Source: an uncultured Bacilli bacterium | GTDB lineage: Bacteria; Bacillota_I; Bacilli_A; RF39; UBA660 | Assembly: GCA_947629165.1 (NCBI GenBank) | Contig: CANRCR010000011.1 | Span: 1-41,068 of the forward strand | Direction: 5' to 3' | DNA length: 41,068 bases | Part shown: positions 38,344 to 41,068 of the stretch, one piece after another | How positions within the stretch are numbered: position 1 is the stretch's first letter | How the letters are laid out: each line of letters starts with the position of its first letter | Notes under the pieces: model-generated | The model's database searches: none | The model's input: the letters and a program-made list of their open reading frames with translations, nothing else | Told to the model about the DNA's origin: nothing | Program-made: the position numbers and the translations under genes

Positions 38344-39264
38344 ATTGAATTTTTGAAGAAACTTCTTTTGATAAGAAGAGACTTGTTTCTCTACCTGTGG
38401 ATAAGTCATTAAATCATAATCCGTTAAGACTTGTGCAATCATTGTTTTACGCATCGTATCGTCATTTGCTAAATACGAATACATATCCATCTCAGTCATA
38501 ACTTCTAAATCGTCTACCCAACGTTTCGCTTCTTCGTCCAAAGGTAATGACTGTAAAACCTTTTGTTTATTAATCGTGTAATAAAGCGTTAAAAATTCCT
38601 TGGCACAGGCACGAAATAAAACGGGATTTTCTTTTCCTAAATCTTCTAGTTTATCCGCTAATATTTGAGTTGCTTCCGTTAAAGATCCACCCTGTTCTTG
38701 AAACGTTTTTCCAAAAAGATAAAATTCCAAAAAATGATTTAATGAATAAGCAATCAGTTGATCTCGAATATGTTCTTTTTTCATCCAATGCTGATACATT
38801 AGATTTTCTTTTTCATAGAAAGGATGATAGGCCTGATATAAATCTTTTCCCGTTGGATACAATTCACTTTCAAGGGGTTGTTTTAAAAAAGAAGATAAAA
38901 GTTCGTAAGGAAATGGTTCATCCGTACTATAACATTCTATTTCATTTTGCACGAGCGTTTCAAGTATCGTCTCATCATCCAAAGCTAATAAAACAAATTG
39001 AGAAGGTGGATACTGTAAAATAAGTGGTGCTAACGAAGCCTTTTCCTGGTCGTATAAATTTAGCATATAATTAAGTGCCATCAAAGAAATATACTGATAA
39101 CAATCCTCTTCTTTTTCCTCATCGGTTTCCATCGTTTTAAGCATTTGAACCACATTCCAACTTAAATCATCGTCGATAGGTAAACTTAAAACGCCATCCA
39201 CTTCCTTTTCAAAAGGAGAAAATAAAAGTTTGCCAAGCATATCAAAATAAGAAACTTCATCCAT
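38341..39264 (-). CDS. Helical protein of unknown function, paralog of its upstream neighbour
   Basis: 307 residues, not recognised. Acidic, helical, Tyr/Leu-rich, with no signal peptide or membrane segment. The C-terminal third (LTLYYTINKQKVLQSLPLDE, then LEVMTEMDMYSYLANDD) lines up with IPLYYSIVKNQEFLNVPVTS and LCEMKSKEEIFAFLEVDEN of the next protein, so they are distant paralogs. The ATG directly follows the stop of the upstream gene (TAAATG), with GGGGG inside that gene as ribosome site, so they are co-translated. Confidence 0.7.
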   Translation of the reverse strand: MDEVSYFDMLGKLLFSPFEKEVDGVLSLPIDDDLSWNVVQMLKTMETDEEKEEDCYQYISLMALNYMLNLYDQEKASLAPLILQYPPSQFVLLALDDETILETLVQNEIECYSTDEPFPYELLSSFLKQPLESELYPTGKDLYQAYHPFYEKENLMYQHWMKKEHIRDQLIAYSLNHFLEFYLFGKTFQEQGGSLTEATQILADKLEDLGKENPVLFRACAKEFLTLYYTINKQKVLQSLPLDEEAKRWVDDLEVMTEMDMYSYLANDDTMRKTMIAQVLTDYDLMTYPQVEKQVSSYQKKFLQKFN

Positions 39265-40197
39265 TTAATATTCCCCCTTCATCTTCTGTTGCATCGTTTT
39301 AACATAGGAAGTAACCGAGGAATTCGCACTCGAAGCAAGCTCTTTTCCTTCGTAATGTAAAACAGCCGTTTTTAACATTTGATTTACGTAAGGCATATTT
39401 TCATCCACTTCGAGAAAAGCAAATATTTCCTCTTTTGATTTCATTTCACAAAGCGATAATAAATCGAGATCGAGCGAAGTAACGGGTACATTTAAAAATT
39501 CTTGATTCTTAACAATCGAGTAATAAAGCGGAATTAAATGAGTCAATAAATCCGTTCGAAGCGAAGGATTACCATCTTTATAACCATCAAATTTAAAATA
39601 GAGTTGATCGAGCGCATCTACTTCATCTTGAAGTGCAAAAGATAATACATGATAACTGAGAAATAAGGAAGCTAAATCCGGCGTATCTAAATCATTAAAA
39701 GCTTCAATTTTTTGGTTTCGATCTTGATAAGCTTTAAAAGAATCGAAAAAAACTTCCGGTTCGGGATGATATATTTGGGCAATATCCGTAATTAAACTAG
39801 GATTTTGTTGATAAACGTCATTAAAAAATTCAAAAGAGTACGGATCTTCATAATCATCGATAATTTCATCGAGCAAAAGAAGAAAATACATCTTTCCATT
39901 TTCCGGATCTAAAAAGAAATTACTAATTTCTTCCAAATCACGCATCTCTTCGATCAACTCAATCAAATCATTGTCATCGATAAAGTTTTTATATTTAACA
40001 TAGTAGTCAAAAACTAAAGTGCCTACCTGTTCGTAATAAGTTTCCATTTCGATAGCCGCCGTATCCATCATTGATTCGTAAACGAAATTAAGTAACTTTT
40101 CACGATCGATATCAGGATGTTCTTCCTGAAAAGAAGTGTAAACTTCATAAAGACAACGGCGGGTAATCGTTGCAATATCTTCTGGTATTTTTTCCAT
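39265..40197 (-). CDS. Helical protein of unknown function, first of a paralogous pair
   Basis: 310 residues, not recognised. Strongly acidic, rich in Asp, Glu, Tyr, Phe and Leu; helices throughout, with no signal peptide or membrane segment. AGAGGGA precedes the ATG. TATAAT lies 26 nt upstream, right behind the rny terminator. It is followed without gap by its paralog. The pair lies between genes of RNase J and RNase Y, the main mRNA-decay enzymes; a link is only suggested by position. Confidence 0.7.
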   Translation of the reverse strand: MEKIPEDIATITRRCLYEVYTSFQEEHPDIDREKLLNFVYESMMDTAAIEMETYYEQVGTLVFDYYVKYKNFIDDNDLIELIEEMRDLEEISNFFLDPENGKMYFLLLLDEIIDDYEDPYSFEFFNDVYQQNPSLITDIAQIYHPEPEVFFDSFKAYQDRNQKIEAFNDLDTPDLASLFLSYHVLSFALQDEVDALDQLYFKFDGYKDGNPSLRTDLLTHLIPLYYSIVKNQEFLNVPVTSLDLDLLSLCEMKSKEEIFAFLEVDENMPYVNQMLKTAVLHYEGKELASSANSSVTSYVKTMQQKMKGEY

Positions 40198-40227
40198 AGT
40201 AATCCCTCTTTAAATGGTTATTATAAC

Positions 40228-40262
40228 TAAAAAGAGCGAAAAACGAAAGTGTTTTTGCTCTT
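40228..40262 (-). terminator. Terminator of rny
   Basis: Minus strand AAGAGCAAAAAC-actttc-GTTTTTCGCTCTT, one bulge, followed by T residues. Confidence 0.85.
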
Positions 40263-40285
40263 TTATTACAATTATTTAATAACTT

Positions 40286-41068
40286 CTATCTTGCTTCTTC
40301 TTGAGCCCTAGTCTCACGAACGACTGTAACTTTAATCGTACCTGGATACTGCATCGTCGATTCAATCTTCTCTTTGATATCACGAGCAATTTTATGCGAA
40401 GTCAAATCGTCTACTTCTTCTGGTTTTACAATAACACGTAATTCACGACCTGCTTGAAGGGCATACGTTTTATCAATACCCGGCATATCGGCACCAATTT
40501 GTTCTAATTGCTCTAACCGTTTAATGTAGTTTTCAAGAGAATCGTTACGTGCACCTGGACGAGACGCAGATAAACTGTCGGCAATAGCTACGATTACGGC
40601 AATTGTACTCTTTGCCTCGGTATCGCCATGATGAGATGCAATCGAATTGATAACCACTTCATTTTCATGATATTTTTTCGCAAGGTCGACACCAATCTCG
40701 ACGTGGCTTCCTTCGACTTCGTGATCGATGGCCTTTCCGATATCATGTAAAAGACCAGCACGTTTCGCCAACGCAACATTCTCGCCTAATTCACTGGCAA
40801 TGATACCCGATAATTCGGCAACTTCAATCGAATGTTGTAAAGCATTTTGACCATAACTTGTACGGAAATGCAACTTACCGATCACTTCTACTAAATTAGG
40901 ATCAATTTTAGTAATTCCTAATTGGAACAAAGCATCATTACCATACTCGATAATTTTCTCTTTCATTTCCTTACTTACTTTGTCATATAACTCTTCAATT
41001 CGTGTAGGATGAATTCGTCCATCCTTAATTAACGTCTCCAAAGTTACGCGAGCAATTTCTCGACGTAA
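40286..41068 (-). CDS. rny: Ribonuclease Y, C-terminal part (cut by the window edge)
   Basis: The frame is open to the right end of the window, so 260 C-terminal residues are seen. [20 protein letters not shown] is the conserved start of the HD domain region. The HD metal site is [14 protein letters not shown], with [13 protein letters not shown] and SIASHHGD following, and [15 protein letters not shown] completes the match. The missing part would hold the membrane helix, coiled coil and KH domain. RNase Y is a membrane-bound endonuclease that starts mRNA decay. Confidence 0.96.
   Translation of the reverse strand, partial: LRREIARVTLETLIKDGRIHPTRIEELYDKVSKEMKEKIIEYGNDALFQLGITKIDPNLVEVIGKLHFRTSYGQNALQHSIEVAELSGIIASELGENVALAKRAGLLHDIGKAIDHEVEGSHVEIGVDLAKKYHENEVVINSIASHHGDTEAKSTIAVIVAIADSLSASRPGARNDSLENYIKRLEQLEQIGADMPGIDKTYALQAGRELRVIVKPEEVDDLTSHKIARDIKEKIESTMQYPGTIKVTVVRETRAQEEAR

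Noticed and set aside
38670-39023. Plus-strand frame of 117 codons
   Set aside because: Antisense to the 307-residue protein, which has a better start and is co-translated with its paralog.

Overview
The window reads as chromosomal DNA of a low-GC, endospore-forming Bacillota using the standard code (spoVAD ends in TGA; tryptophans are TGG). Sporulation evidence is direct: a spoVAC-spoVAD-spoVAE operon behind a SigG-type promoter, a SpoIIAA-like STAS protein and a SigF/SigG-type sigma factor behind a Spo0A-box-like site, two tiny YjcZ-type proteins behind a SigK-type promoter, and a CotD-like coat protein. Short intergenic spaces, compact operons and many unfamiliar proteins suggest a gut-type Bacilli/Erysipelotrichia-like lineage rather than a model Bacillus. 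The lineage is inference. No rRNA, tRNA, CRISPR array, insertion sequence or prophage was seen.

Layout. 1-2032: terminator-like hairpins and the spoVA operon (minus). 2148-4992: a divergent two-gene operon of unknown function (plus). 5011-6019: sigma factor and STAS antagonist with no spoIIAB between them. 6130-9852 (minus, mostly single genes): divergent PRPP synthetase, an unknown protein, a Ham1/RdgB-type pyrophosphatase and an S11 D-Ala-D-Ala carboxypeptidase. 9951-13097: a large surface protein with InlB-type repeats and a divergent VanY-type carboxypeptidase. 13116-15207: pyrimidine-nucleoside phosphorylase, an XRE regulator and a short SSB. 15368-19850: sufCDSUB iron-sulfur assembly operon. 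20050-20912: an unknown protein and a HIT hydrolase from overlapping divergent promoters. 20945-24619: a seven-TM hybrid histidine kinase and an AMP-forming acyl ligase. 24749-26106: two YjcZ-type genes divergent from PrsA. 26126-28495: GT-C-like membrane protein, recX and rpoZ. 28693-29701: MazEF and the CotD-like protein. 29856-35284: SRP cluster ftsY-ylxM-(HerA-like ATPase)-(unknown)-ffh. 35445-36551: a frameshifted short gene and its full-length relative, which has a possible transglutaminase-like Cys-His-Asp set. 36646-41068: RNase J, two tandem related unknown proteins, and the 3' part of RNase Y, cut by the window edge.

How the parts fit. Forespore control (sigma/STAS), the DPA channel (SpoVA), late small proteins and coat (YjcZ, CotD) belong to one sporulation programme spread over the window, interleaved with core housekeeping: protein targeting, mRNA decay, Fe-S assembly and wall trimming. 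The strongest lead for new biology is the spoIIA locus. SpoIIAB is missing at its usual place, and the STAS residue matching the phosphorylated serine of SpoIIAA is a glutamate. Other leads are a HerA-type ATPase inside the SRP cluster, the frameshifted gene with its protease-like neighbour, and the paralogous pair between the two RNases.
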